Assembly (NCBI GenBank): GCA_009617715.1
Contig: VTFK01000263.1
Coordinates: 1 to 64,000, forward strand
DNA: 64,000 nucleotides
Direction of reading: 5' to 3'
Source: Plectrocnemia conspersa
Taxonomy: Eukaryota > Arthropoda > Insecta > Trichoptera > Polycentropodidae
Positions 24,410 through 37,044 of this stretch are shown here, piece after piece. The translations under genes were made by a program, and so were the position numbers. Under the pieces are notes generated by a model, which was not told where the DNA came from, did no database searches, and saw only the letters and a list, made by a program, of their open reading frames with translations. How positions within the stretch are numbered: the first letter of the stretch is position 1; every line of letters starts with the position of its first letter.

Positions 24410-25930
24410 AGGAAATGCGTTTGTATGCGTGCATAAACAATGACAGAAAGGCATAGCATGGTCTCGTTCTACGTATCTAGATACATGTCTTTACAAAATC
24501 CAGTTTATGTAATTTTCACAAATTTATAAACATATCTATTTATTATTTTAAAATTTGTATAAATTTAAATAAATAAAGACATATTATTATTTTCAAATAA
24601 CATGTTTAATATTTCAATTCTATTCTGCTGAAGTTCATAACGCTCTAATAGAGTTCACATACCATATTTGCGTTGATGTTTATCGATAATGGTAATTACG
24701 ACTAACATTTTGCCCAGGGATGGTTCACACATAACCTTATATATAAAATTTGGGAGTACGACACAAAGGTGAAGCCGTTTAAGGTCTCAAAGCAACCCTC
24801 TCCCGGGTAAGGTAACGTTTTGCGGGGAAATATTTAGCTCCGGGCAAGGTCTCCCCACGCAAAACACAGCGATTCGTTATTAAATCAACTTGTTTTGGGG
24901 AAACCACGAGGTAAAATAATCCCTCCACGACGCAAGATAATTAGAGATGGCCTGAAGAAATCTAGTTCGACGACAGATGCGACCTTTAACCGAATACGCC
25001 TGCCTAATGTTGGGAAACATCTTACATGTAATAACCCGAATAGATGCTTTTCTACTACGTGTATTTATGTGATTAAGTTATTTGTATAACATACGGCGGC
25101 GTATCAGAGATGTTATAAAAATATGAATAAAAACCTCTTAATGACATACTTTTACAAACGTTGCATAAAATCAGTATTTTTAATAAAAAAATATTATGTG
25201 CAAAAGAATAACCAGCACGATAGAAGAGTGGTATAAGTCGCTGACGATTGACCTGGAAGACCTAGATTCAAATAGCATATATAAATTATATTTATTTATT
25301 GGTATTCTAAAATTATAAATTAGCGGTATTATCAAATCAAGAGACAGTATGTGTGGGTTACAAACGAATTGAGCGAAGTCGACGCGTAAACGCATATCCC
25401 ATGAGCTTTTTGATTTTGTAACTTAGTCGCCTTTTCCCGAACATTTGATAACCGGAAAAATGGGTGTTTTATGACAATATCTGAAAGTAAAGTAGCAAAA
25501 TCTACCTCGAAGCCGGGCTCACTTTAAAATTAGTTATTTTGCATATATGGTTGGATTGCAAAGGGACTATGCGTTTCGAAACTTTTATTATGATCATCTG
25601 GATTGCACGAGGAAGTAAAAAAATTACACTTATCAACATAAGTCGAATAGTTTAATAACACAACAAAGGTTATATTTTAAGAAGGAAACTGTATTTTAAA
25701 TCATTATAATTAAAAAAAAAACATTTTTAAGAAATTTTTAGTTTTATTAAAATATATTAGGGATTACCTAATATATCTCCATCTTTATTAACCTAACCAA
25801 AGAAATTTCGGTAGGACAAATTAAACTGCACAAGCTCTAACAGTTCACTAACAAAGAATTAATTAGAAAACTATTTTTATTAGTACTTACGGTCTTAAAC
25901 CATTAGCAAAAAAAATCTTAAATATATATT
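24410..25930. other. AT-rich stretch with a GC-richer patch at 24690-25090
   Basis: The patch carries CTCTCCCGGGTAAGG and GCGGGGAAATAT strings and a basic 64-codon frame at 24895-25089 that opens with TTG rather than ATG. I recognise no domain. It may be an old repeat. The remaining sequence is plain AT-rich DNA. Confidence 0.35.
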
Positions 25931-25938
25931 TTAAGAGT

Positions 25939-26211
25939 TGGAAAATTAAAATCAACCGAATTAAAACAGAAGTAATTATTTTCACAAAACTTAGACAAAC
26001 ATTACCACCACCTCTTCTAAAAGAAAAGGGCAATAACGTCAAATGGAAAACAAGCGTCAAATACCTTCAATTACACCTGAACTCCAAGCTAAAATTTAAT
26101 AAATATATTTTGGAATTTTGCTCTAAAGAGCTTGCCGCTATTGCGGTACTAAGACCAATATTTAACAAAAAGAGCGCGTTTACTATAAAAAATAAAATTC
26201 TTAAGTTATAA
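25939..26211 (+). pseudogene. LINE reverse-transcriptase fragment (Jockey/I-like), C-terminal part
   Basis: An uninterrupted 90-codon frame, lacking any start, reads WKIKINRIKTEVIIFT, then VKWKTSVKYLQLHLNSKLKF, then a LRPIFNKKSAFTIKNKI block before a stop. These are the blocks that follow the catalytic YADD region in Jockey- and I-type ORF2 proteins (W-IKIN--KT--I-FT; VKYLG--LD-KL-F; S-L---NKL-LYK). The fragment is a 5'-truncated or deleted piece: the catalytic FADD motif and the endonuclease are missing. It is still open over its whole length, which is unusual among the remnants here. Confidence 0.75.
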
Positions 26212-28690
26212 ACACAATTTTTTTTTTCATATAATTATTTTTTTATTAGATTGTAGCTAATAATTAATTGTAAACATAAAAATGGTTATAGACCAGTGAT
26301 ATGTATTTTATATTATAATTAGTATGTCTGTTAAATTAATTATATTATTGAAAGAAATGTATTTAAAAAAATAATTAGTAAACCCAATAATAGGACGACT
26401 AATAATATCTAGATATGTAGTAATACGTAAATAATACGTTTTAATAAAAAAATATTTTGATTATAGTTAATAAGAGGTTACGTATCGTTTGCTTGGGCTT
26501 AAGCATGCTTGAAAGCCAAAATTTTCGTTTTTGTTTTACATTTTAGAATGAATGAAGGTTATGTCTTGGCGGAGTACCAAGTGTTTTATTATCAAGCCTA
26601 TGGAATTATTTCAACTTCGTATAGAACGTCACCATTAAACTTACCCATAATTTTACATTTAATAATTTACTGTTCGAAACGATATTGCAAATAAAAAAAG
26701 CGTTGCCTTTTTGCGAAAATAAACATTGGAAAAAATATAAATATAAAACACATTTCAAAGAAAAAAACAAACAAACAGTACGAAATAATGTAAATAAAAC
26801 AAAAATTCAATCAAACATATCGATATTCGTCGGCTCACAAAATCGATTACAAATACGTGTGACTCGTTTTATTAAATATTATAATTAAAAAAAAATACTG
26901 ACATAATTCATTATTATATTTATATAATACATAGCTAATATTATTAAAAAAATAAGTTTTAAAATAACTGAGCGTTCTAAAAATAAAAGTAAATGTAACT
27001 TGCATAAGATGATTCGATTTAAAAGCTATAATTGAATCAGCTTAAAATAACATCCAAGTTCAATCCATATCGATGAATGGATTACATAATATCATTAAAA
27101 TTAATACAACCACGTAAATCTATTTTGGATCCTATTCTATGTTATATGCAACCATGCTTGAATAATTAAGTGTGATTATATAGTTAGGTTAATTGAACAT
27201 TCTATATAATTATTTTTATGGCTTTTATTAATAATTTGTAAGGAGACACTGTCGTGTTGCTGCTAATGGATTTTTATTGGTTTTGTTTATTTTTACGAAT
27301 ACGTTTATAGTTTCATCATAAATTATGTAGTACATATTTTATATTTCGTGCTATTATACTTTAAAGAGCTTAAGTGCACGTGCGTGTTGTTGTATTTAAA
27401 TTTTCAATTTTACGTTTAAATAATTGATTTGACGTCACTCGATAACGTGAATTTAAAATAAACGTACGAATTTTACCTTAAAGGTAACTGAGAGAATCAA
27501 CACAGAACCATTTTGCAGTTAAAGGCCACTGGGCACTTTCTATTAAAATAATATTTGTACATTTCTTTTTCTTTCTCGCCAAAGACGAATTTTGAAAACG
27601 TCCAATTGAAAGGAAATATATTTTATAATAAAAATACAACATTTCAGTGAAAAGCCAAATTTAAATATTATATCTTTGTCGATAAATTACTATATTTTTG
27701 TTGAATAAACAAATTGATTATGTTTATATTCATTTATTTTGGTGAAAAGTTTACCATTTGCGCTTTGTTCATAAATATTACTGACAATGAACCGACATTT
27801 TCTTTATTAGCCATGAATCACTAATATTGCTTAAATATTCAAATAAGACATTACCGTTTTATTTTATTTTATATTGTACTAAGTAAATATAAACATCTTT
27901 GTCATTTTTATTTATTTGTTTCAGATATACATTTATATTTACACTTTTTAAATGTGAAACAGTAAAAAATATTACCTTTTAAAAAACGCTATTAAATTAT
28001 TTTATTACCCTCCAAGAACTTTAATATTTATTTTTATATGCTTTTAAAACAAGTATGGTAAACTCATTTTGCTAGTTTTATCTTCTCTCCTACTTTAAAC
28101 TGAAATTTATGTATTTAAAACACAAGCAGTAAAGCTGCTAAGATATACTTCGTTATTCTCGTCAATTATGTAGCCCAGGGGAACTGTGTGCCTAATATAA
28201 TCATTTAGTGCGTAATTTCCTTTAACATATCCTGATTAGCAAATAATGTAATTGACACCTACATAAAAAATATATTTCTATACAAATTTTACAATACGTT
28301 TTCACCTATTATTGTCAAGATGTACATATATAGTTGGATACGAATTTTTAGAGGTGCGCTGATGTTTATACATTTAAAAAATATTAAATCGAGACGCTGG
28401 AAAGTATTAAATACAAACTACATATATATAATAGAAAAACCACCGATTCCAGCTTGAGAAAAAATAAATAAAATAAATATAAAAATTACACCAGTCGGTG
28501 TCTAGACAAAAATTAATAAACCCTATATTATAATAATGCATTGACAGGGTTGACAATTATGGTTATCTGGCATCTTTTATTCATGTAAAAAATTATGCTA
28601 ACGCCATTATTATTAGGAGAGATTTCAACCAACAGGTGATTATTTCTTATGCATGGACACTTTTAAAGCACCCTATATCAATAAAAACAA
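26212..28690. other. AT-rich stretch, nothing recognised
   Basis: No protein motifs and no element ends are visible. Short frames at 26509-26888 are composition-driven (Lys, Asn, Ile). A CRE-like TGACGTCA occurs near 27430. Confidence 0.45.
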
Positions 28691-28699
28691 AGACATGCA

Positions 28700-29310
28700 T
28701 TTAAAAGCCTATTCTAATATATGGGCGAGAAAGGTCGGTACTGAACTTTAGCGACTCATATCAGCTGCAGGCTTTCAAGCAAAGAATCCTTAAGAATATT
28801 TGCAAGAATACTTGGCGTCGTCGGTATAAACATTAACTAAAAAATTGCAACCATATTCTAATACAACGCCTTAGGTGAACCATATATCTGTCTTGTATGA
28901 ACAACTTGAAGCATGCAAAGCGACTAACCTTGTATAAGTCTATCAAATCGTCGCATTATCTCAAGATTCTAGAATATAATAAATGTAGCACATTTTCTGT
29001 TTCAAAAAGCGTATATACGCACGTACATGGTGTACTATTATTAAAATCTTTTATCTGTAACCTTCTCTAAATATCACATTGCCTTGGGATACACAAGAGT
29101 TCGCCTAAATTTAAACTAAGCTATTATGTCAAGCATTGATCGAGACTTAAAGTACTTAGAAAACTGTTGCTATTCACTTCACGTCAACCCTAATCCAGTA
29201 ACAAAGGCAAAAATCCATAGTTCAATCAGACCTTAGAAGATTACTGGATTTTAAGAGACGCAGACAAGACTACAAGAACAACAAGTATTTATAGTAACTA
29301 CACAAACTGT
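28700..29310 (+). pseudogene. LINE ORF2 3'-end fragment (Jockey-like), degenerate
   Basis: Split plus-strand frames give blocks like those at the very end of Jockey-type ORF2. Around 28755-28810 reads an ATHIS then LQAFKQRILKNICKNTWRRR block, like the family's K-HI--LQ-FQN--LR-I--APW-VRN. Around 29140-29200 reads IDRDLKYLENCCYSLHVNPN then PVTK, like IHRDL...Y--RL--HPNPLA. After about 29250 a charged tail with many Arg and Thr is followed by AT-rich sequence. Several stops and frameshifts. It could be part of the same insertion family as 25.9 kb, but there is no sequence overlap to test this. Confidence 0.55.
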
Positions 29311-30520
29311 ACAAATTTAATTATAATTTACAATATTATCTTAACCTGGATGTCAGTCAGTTATAAATTACAATTGATAAACAATTTTAAGCCAGTCACA
29401 ATTCTTGTTATGTATTTATGAAGTTCTTGTAGTTTTGTTTTTGTCTGAATAATCCAGTCGTCTCCAAAGAAAAAAATTAATTCTAGATTCAGGACCAAGG
29501 TTGATATGAGAAGGAAAGCAATTGTTTTTTCAGTCTTCTTCGTTTATGGCAGTATAGATGATATCTATGCGATTCTGCCTAAAAAAGATTTTATGCCCAC
29601 TCTGTTTTTTTCTGTGATTGCCAATTACGAATATTAAGGAATGTAGTTTAATTTATTTATGTCCATTTATTGAAAGTGTCTGATCATTTAGAAGTATAGT
29701 TTGGCAACCTCGCACTTGTGATTTCACATTCCAATATGTTGCATTTGGTATGATTCTGAAGTGTCATTTTGCTGTATTTTTTTTTTTGTTACGTATAGTA
29801 TGCACAAAAGCCCAACAACGTTTGTACGTGTGTTAATTAAACTGTCAGTATAAATTTACACAATTACTCAAAGACTTGTATTTCATAGTAGAACTTAATT
29901 AATGCAGTCTGATTATGCAATATTATTGAGTTGCGAACATCATATTAACTAGTTTCGGTCGTATCATTTTACGAAATTCAGCATAAATCAATCAATTCTA
30001 ACTAAAACTATAAGAGAACAAAATCGAAAGTTCAGTGAATAATAGGTTTCGCACAAATACATTAGGTTTTTATTAAATTTATTTATTTTTAAACGTATTT
30101 CAAAAAATTAAACGGCACTTTAAATTTGACCGCTCAATAACTACTTTTTGTAATTAGATTTATTAACTATTTTTCTTTTGAAAAAATTGTAAAGTGCAGT
30201 AATAATATGACTATATATTTACTTTTAATAATAAAAATATTTATACTTTAATATTAAGGCGCTACAGTTCTACAGTACTTTTAATGAGCTGTTGTTTAAG
30301 TAATTAAAGGTTAAAAATACATTTTAATGAGATTAGTAAGATTTCTCATGTTGAGCATTAATTACACTTCAGATTCTCGTTTGGATATTTTATGTATATT
30401 ACATTAACGCAAATTGAAATATTTTTATCTAGTTTTTATATTTAAAGGTCACTGATTAATTAATAAAATATTTATCTCTCGTTTTTAAGGTCTGAGACTC
30501 ATTTGAGGATCAGACAATGC
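29311..30520. other. AT-rich stretch before a GC-rich frame
   Basis: No open frame or repeat is recognisable. The sequence just upstream of the GC-rich frame (30480-30575) carries no clear TATA or initiator. Confidence 0.4.
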
Positions 30521-30575
30521 TATGCGGATATTTTTCCTATTTCAAATATTACATATTGTCTATATTACCTGGACG

Positions 30576-30794
30576 ATGAGTAGCGAGCAAGCGGGCCCTG
30601 GGGGCGAAGGCTCCTCGAAAGCGGCTCCGGCCCCCCCGCCGCCCTCGGCCGCCCCTCCGCCTCCTCCTCCACCACCCCCTGCCTCTGATCCGCTCGAAAG
30701 CCAAAACCTCTTCAGCCGTAACTCTCGTCTCTTCTCTGCTTTCTGCAACAATCGTAAAAATAATATCAGTCCTGGAGATAAATGCACAGAATGA
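30576..30794 (+). CDS. Candidate first coding exon of an unidentified host gene, proline-rich
   Basis: A strikingly GC-rich island in AT-rich DNA codes for a Pro/Ala/Gly-rich peptide. I chose the ATG at 30576, which has A at -3; an in-frame ATG at 30522 would add 18 hydrophobic residues encoded by AT-rich, intron-like sequence. The peptide begins MSSEQAGPGGEGSSKAAP, has a nine-Pro run at residues 27-35, then ASDPLESQNLFSRNSRLFSA. The Pro run uses mixed CCT, CCG, CCA and CCC codons, so it is not a simple nucleotide repeat. GC content drops abruptly near 30750, where TC|GTAAAA (GT at 30754-30755) is a possible but weak donor; without splicing the frame ends at codon 72. Such low-complexity amino termini are common in insect signalling and cytoskeletal proteins. 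I cannot name the gene. Confidence 0.45.
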   Translation: MSSEQAGPGGEGSSKAAPAPPPPSAAPPPPPPPPPASDPLESQNLFSRNSRLFSAFCNNRKNNISPGDKCTE

Positions 30795-31269
30795 CTGGAA
30801 TATAAAATACTGTTAATATTATTATAAATTAAAAGATAAGTTATATATCAACGCGTTTTTATGTTGTAAATAATTTGGGAATGGTTTGATAAAGTGACTT
30901 AAATACGCTATATTTGATTGCTCACTGCATTGAAGCTCATTTTGAATTGCCAACTGAAACGTTACTTTACGTTACACAACCCATAGCAGTGATAGCAATA
31001 TAATTTTTTGACAATGCTTTGCATTAGCTAATCAGTGTTTAATGATTATTTTAGCTTTCTATCTGTAAAATGAATAAGTTTACAAATGGAATTCGATTTT
31101 TAAATCTATGAAACTTAAATGACTGTATCAGCCAAACAGTCAAGAGTAAGATAATCAGAGGTATTCCTTCAACTTTATAAGAATATTTAAGCGTAATTAA
31201 CTCATTTCTATTAAGCATTTGATATTTTTGTCACTTCGCTTACGACTTGAAACACACAAAATTTAAGAC

Positions 31270-31313
31270 TAAATCATGTGAAAAATTTACGCCTAAATTT
31301 TTCACATGATTTA
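31270..31313. repeat. Perfect 20-bp palindromic hairpin with 4-nt loop
   Basis: TAAATCATGTGAAAAATTTA at 31270-31289 is followed after CGCC by its exact reverse complement at 31294-31313. It is a cruciform-capable foldback in otherwise unremarkable AT-rich DNA. No flanking duplication or gene end explains it. Confidence 0.92.
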
Positions 31314-34300
31314 CAAAGGTCCTTCTAAAAATCTGAGACCAAATATTAGAAGCCAATCACATTAAAGTATAGCTCTACCTCCAGTGACATCACATTTAAT
31401 GAAAACTCGTTTTAAGGTTCCCGTACGATAACTACAAGATATAATTCGAACAATTATTATTAAATGCGAGGCTATTAGTGTTTATTATGACGAGTTTTGC
31501 AACCTTTACTAAAGAGGGTTTTATGTTAATTAATGGTAATCGCTGGCTTTCGAAAATATGCGTGACTATTTTGCATTTCTAAGTGTTTAACCAATTTACA
31601 GTGATTATTGATTAGCCATATCATTGTCTTGATTTTTTGATTTTACTGAAACATTAAATATTTTTCTTTAAATAAATAATATCATGTATAATATCAACTA
31701 TAACTATATTTTAAAAAAAAAATATACATTACCATTATATAATAATACAATTGTATATAGTAAAAAAATATGAAGCTGTTACCGTTATATATACATTTAT
31801 TCTTACCCTTTGTGAGAAACTGATATTATACCATTAACCGACCAGTATGAGGTTGAAATAGAGCAAACAAAACCGTACTATTAATATATTATTATTTATA
31901 GAGCAATTGAGGGATATGTGAATTAAGGTACGTGCGAAAAAAACCCTATTTATTTTTAGCTTTCCTGTATGAAACTGTTCAGAACTTTATTTATATTCTT
32001 GATGGAACTGAATATGTGCATTATATTAGTACTTTTATATAATGCTTTTTTTATAATTAATATAAATGTGATTTTGTTAGATTGTATAGCACTTAAAATT
32101 TTTTAGTATAATAGACTAAATAATATTAATAATAAATTCCAAATAATATATTATAGTATAAACTTATAAATATACATTGGAGTGGTGAATGTTTTAGTTT
32201 TGGAAACCGAGGCAAATGTGCAGGATAGATTCAGAGTATCTATTTCATATACATACAATGATATATAGAAAATTTTGTAGAAACATTGCAACCATGTTTG
32301 GATGAGAGCGTCCATTATGCAAAGTAGCCAGTTTCGAGTGCTGTTCGAGGTAAACTTCAACTATACTTCATAGAAATTATTTCTTATAGAGTGGCAAAAT
32401 ATAAATAAAAAATTTTGCTCGAGAAATTCCTTTATTAAGAAATATCTCAAAGATTTTTAATGTTTAACTTACCGCAGTAAATAATATAAACTTGTGGTTT
32501 TAAATAATATTAAGTCTGCACAGGCTTTGTTATCGCAGAGAACGAGCAAAGAAACATTTTCCGTATAATTTTATATTATAAATATTATACAATTATATAT
32601 AATTTATGAAAGTCAACTTTGTATTTAAAATATATTAAGGATGGGATCCTCGAACAAGGCATATTAATCACTGTTTAATTGACTTGATTTTAATACATTA
32701 CTTTGAAAGCTCGTAAATTAATTTTTAGTAGTTAAAATATATATTATTTATTGTACATAGTTCAATGTATGAATGCCACATAAAACATATATTTATTTAA
32801 TTTATTAATAGATGCGGCTTTTTCACTGCAAATTTTATAATTAATATCTGAATATATTCTATTTATAAATATATTTATAGATCTCGAATATGCCTTAAAA
32901 CGTTAATTGCGTTAATCAATTTAAAATTGATCACAAGGCATTTTTTCATTAATTTATTTAATTGCATATTAAAATTTGCTACTAATATATTTAAGAAGAA
33001 TATTAAAAAATACATGATTATATACAAAAAAAAATATACTACATCTTACATACATATATATTTTTTTCTCACGTTTTCCGACATACATGAACTAATTATT
33101 AAATACACTCTTGTGAAATTAATATATGTTAAAAAAATGGTTTTATTTATTTATTTTGTAAAAAACGCTATGGGTTTTAAACAAATATATATCATAAATA
33201 ACGCAAAATATATCACATTATAAGTTCTTAGATAACTTCTATTATTTCAAAACAAATATAGATTACTCTTAGAATTAACTTTAACTACACATCAAAAATC
33301 ATTTATCATTTTCGTTAATGCTAATGATGCTCAATCAATTATATTTAAATATAACACAAATCTTCATTATATATTTGGCACCAGAAATTTCTCGGTTCTC
33401 AATTTATATTCATCATCCATCCATCATATTTGGTTTTATAATACAAAACTATATAAATACATACATTATCGAAACATCCATTGTATAATATAAAACTCAC
33501 CTTTCAATGGTCACAGAATCGTTTTTCAGCGACAATGCCTAACGACTGTACAATAAAGTATCCGACATAAAAAACTTTTATGTATACAATATTGTCATTA
33601 GAAATAAAACCAATTAAAATCTCATAGTTAAAATCTAAGGTAATTAAATTTGAAAATGTTTTAATTAACAACTTGTTGAAAATTCCTTTAAGCTGAATTT
33701 ATTGAAAGATGCTTTCGTAACTCTTGCTTAGTGATGTAATAATTTTGATTTATTAATTTAATATTATCAAGCCCTATTAGTTTGCTATATTATTTTAACA
33801 TTGAAAAGCACAAGCAAATCTATGAATAGCTGTGAAATAAAACAGGCTTGAGAAAACATATTAATTCACGCGCCAAGGGAGATCTTGGATTGCCTTTTTT
33901 TATATAAGCACACAATGCTCTTCAAATATTAATCTGCTCTTATAAATTCAAGGCGTAAAAGTGCCCCAGATTAAAAAAATAAAAAATAAACAAATTGCCT
34001 TTTGCCCCCGAAAATAATAATGATAAATTAGATTAGTGTTACTTTGAAAAACGTTCGTATTTACGTTAGTAAATATACTAATTAACCGAGTACTTAAGTT
34101 CGTTGTTTTTATTTAAAAGCTTTCTCTAGATTTGACTCTTAATTTTAAAGAATATTTTTAGGAAATTAACAACACGTTTCGGAAGTTCATTTGCATTTTT
34201 ATAAAATTTATTTACCGTATACGGCCTTTTTTTTTCTTAAGTTGTAAAAGAACAATCAGCTTTAATCTGGGCCAATAAAAAAATATAGTATTACCCTAGA

Positions 34301-35445
34301 TTTCAATAAAGGATTTAAATTCTATGAAATTTATAAATCACGTATTATACCCTACATATGTTAGTATAAAAACAAGCAAAGTTTGATTCATTAAAATAAT
34401 ATATAAATATTTAATTGCTTACTTTAAAACTTTTAATACGTTTATAACTATAAAATTAGAACATTCAATTTCAATTCCCAGAATTCCAATCAAAGGCTTA
34501 ATATGTAATTTAATTACCAATCAACAATACTGATTTTACCCTACTATATTATTCATAATGTATTAAATTATACATATGTTCCTAATTATACTAAATTGAA
34601 ATTTTATACACGTACGTGTAACGCGAGTTAAATCCACTATTATTAAATTAAATAATTTATTTACTTTATAACAGCACTTTACACATTTTCAACAAAATAA
34701 AGAAACATCTTAGTAGTAATATTTAAATTTACATTTCTTACTGTAGACGTCGTTATATTAAATTTTGTCTCATTTTCAACGTAATATTAAAGGTACACAA
34801 TCTAGATACAAAGCCCAAATGACACATCTAATATTTTTTCATTTGAAAATTCAAAGCTGCAACTTAAATCTTACAAACACTTACTTGCACTTAAATAAAT
34901 TATTAAATTTATTAAAGCTGATTAGTAATTACACTTTCAAGAGTATGTTATATAAATATTCACTTTAACCTTCATCATTCAATACAACAACGAGCTTAAA
35001 TTATGTTTGTAAATGAGAGTTAACAGGACCACGAGAGCTTTAATCAAGATATTTATTGCTCTACGTATTTTAGAGATCGTTAACGTGAGAAATTATTTTA
35101 CCTGTTCCTTTATTTACATCGTATCTCACGCGTGTCACGTTAATTTACCCTTTGGTATTGCGTGACTAATTTCGCATTAATTAATTAATGATCTATCAAA
35201 CGCTAACGTAAAAGTTAAAAATAAACATGCAAATTATCACATAATATATTTGATAAAAATGATATTTTTTTAATAAATAGTTAAAGCATTTTTAATGAAC
35301 TATTTAAAAGTTGCAGCAAGTTAAATATAATAAAAATATTTTATTTGTAACTTCAAGATTCCTAGTCCTTTAAACAATAAGACCATTCTAGTAGTAGAAA
35401 AGATCAATAAATTGCTAAAAATCATATTATCATATATACATATAT
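31314..35445. other. AT-rich stretch without supported genes
   Basis: About 4 kb with only composition-driven frames rich in Lys, Ile, Tyr and Phe (for example 32927-33223). No motifs or element ends recognised. Confidence 0.45.
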
Positions 35446-35740
35446 CTTACCTGCATATCGATGTATCATAACCCGGTAGATGATGTTTTATTTATTATTA
35501 TTTTCTCAAGCGTTCATTTCACATCACTGCCGTTTATCATAATATTTTTCACATAGAAATTCAACTAAAAAAAACACCATTATTATTTTTTGATATTATC
35601 GCACCACATTTTATTTACACACGCTTTAACACCGTCGAAATTCTCACATAGATGTTTGTTATTATGACGCAGTTCGGTAAAGTTTAACGTAAACACAAAC
35701 GCTTAATAAAGATGTGTAACTTTCGATTTATAAGCTCACG
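35446..35740 (-). other. Possible minus-strand promoter and first exon
   Basis: On the minus strand a TATAAA-type sequence (GCTTATAAATCG, about 35724-35736) is followed downstream by a GC-richer stretch. It ends in ATGATACATCGATATGCAG and then GTAAG, a consensus splice donor with its GT just below 35451. The ATG at 35469-35467 would place a short coding start against the donor. Two earlier ATGs open short frames. All parts are common motifs in AT-rich DNA, so this is only a suggestion. Confidence 0.22.
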
Positions 35741-36744
35741 TTCATTTCTCATAAGGCATTGTTAAGGAACTAATAATATCGAGCAGAAGAACACAATTTC
35801 TTATTATTACTTCTCTTATGTCAGCAATGTGGTTAATTAATTAAATTTATGTTATAATATTTTTAACCTAATGTTTGGTTAGATTAAAAATTATTTATAT
35901 AAAATAAATAGTTGTACATTATTTTATTATTTTTAAAGTATGTTCTATATTGATGTATTGTATGTATCGTGCAATACGAAACTTGAATCATCAATCATAC
36001 AATGGTGTTTTGTGACTGTAATCTTCCATCACAAGTGGTATATAGAAAAAGGCTGTAAATGTAAGCCTTTTCATAACATAAATGTGTTGTGTTATAAATA
36101 TTAAAATATTAGATAGTTGAAAATTTGACAAACTAAATAAATTTTGATTGAATTCAATATTTAAATGTGCTTACAGTGAAAGAGTAATATAGTGTAAAAA
36201 AAAAACATTTAAAAAAAAAGATCTATTATATGTCTTAAAAATATTGGATAAAGCGTATTTAAGAAACTCAAATAGCTGCAATATGAATTTAACATATGTA
36301 TATTTAGACATAATCAATTATACATAAATTAATAACTAATAAAGATAAGAACTATTTATGGTTTCTCAAAAGTTTGAATTTTTTATTAATTCAATATTCA
36401 GTGCCGTTTGAAGTAAAGAAACATACTTTGCTCTTTTCTAAACATTGTATAAAATTTACTTATTATAAAAAATAGCAAACTAAAAATAATGTATATTTAT
36501 AAGATTCGCGTTAATAAATTTATCGTTATTTATCGTTGAATTTATCTTTATCACAAACAATTTATTACTACATAAGTACTATATTATATAATATATCAAG
36601 ATCAAACTTAACTAAAAATCTATTTGAATCAGTAAAATGAATATACAATAAATATATATTTTACATAAAAAAAATTAAATAAATAAATACTTGATAAAAA
36701 AATCCTTTTAGGTAAATTCATAAGATGTGTTAAAGCTACTTTTA
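35741..36744. other. AT-rich stretch, nothing recognised
   Basis: No frames, motifs or repeats beyond short A and T runs and scattered TTTATCGTTA-like strings near 36520-36550. Confidence 0.45.
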
Positions 36745-36752
36745 CCCTAAAG

Positions 36753-37036
36753 CGGCGTTTCTAAAAAACCTTGGGGTTCCGTAAAAAATTAAAAAAAAAA
36801 CACATTAACCCTTTTAACCCTACGAAGTGATACACCCATCTTTAAAGAATGATCTTGATAGCGTTGTTTTAACTGGATATAATTTGACAAATAATGACAA
36901 AAAGACAGAACTACAAAATACGATTATTTATGTTGAATATCAGATATAAAAAATATCGAATTTCAGATGTGTTATGATAAAAATATTTTGGATGTTTCGG
37001 TAACTGTATATAACTAAATTAAAATGAGAAGCACTG
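36753..37036. mobile_element. Short non-autonomous hAT-like element (MITE), 284 bp
   Basis: The left end reads CGGCGTTTCTAAAAAACC then TTGGGGTTCCG. The right end read inward on the minus strand is CAGTGCTTCTCATTTTA. They share a C-G-G-TTCT terminal pattern of the hAT type, and the GGGGTTCCG string is typical just inside such termini. Flanking octamers CCCTAAAG (36745-36752) and CTCTAAAA (37037-37044) match at 6 of 8 positions, as expected of an aged 8-bp duplication. There is no coding capacity, so it would depend on a transposase elsewhere. The element at 1.4 kb has different termini and is not an obvious partner. Confidence 0.5.
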
Positions 37037-37044
37037 CTCTAAAA

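Noticed and set aside
30560..30787. Minus-strand Gly-rich frame opposite the proline-rich exon
   Set aside because: It is the antisense of the Pro codons; poly-Gly mirrors poly-Pro and there is no other support.
32927..33223. 98-codon plus-strand frame rich in Lys, Ile, Tyr and Phe
   Set aside because: Composition is what AT-rich DNA gives by chance; it opens at a non-ATG codon and has no motif.
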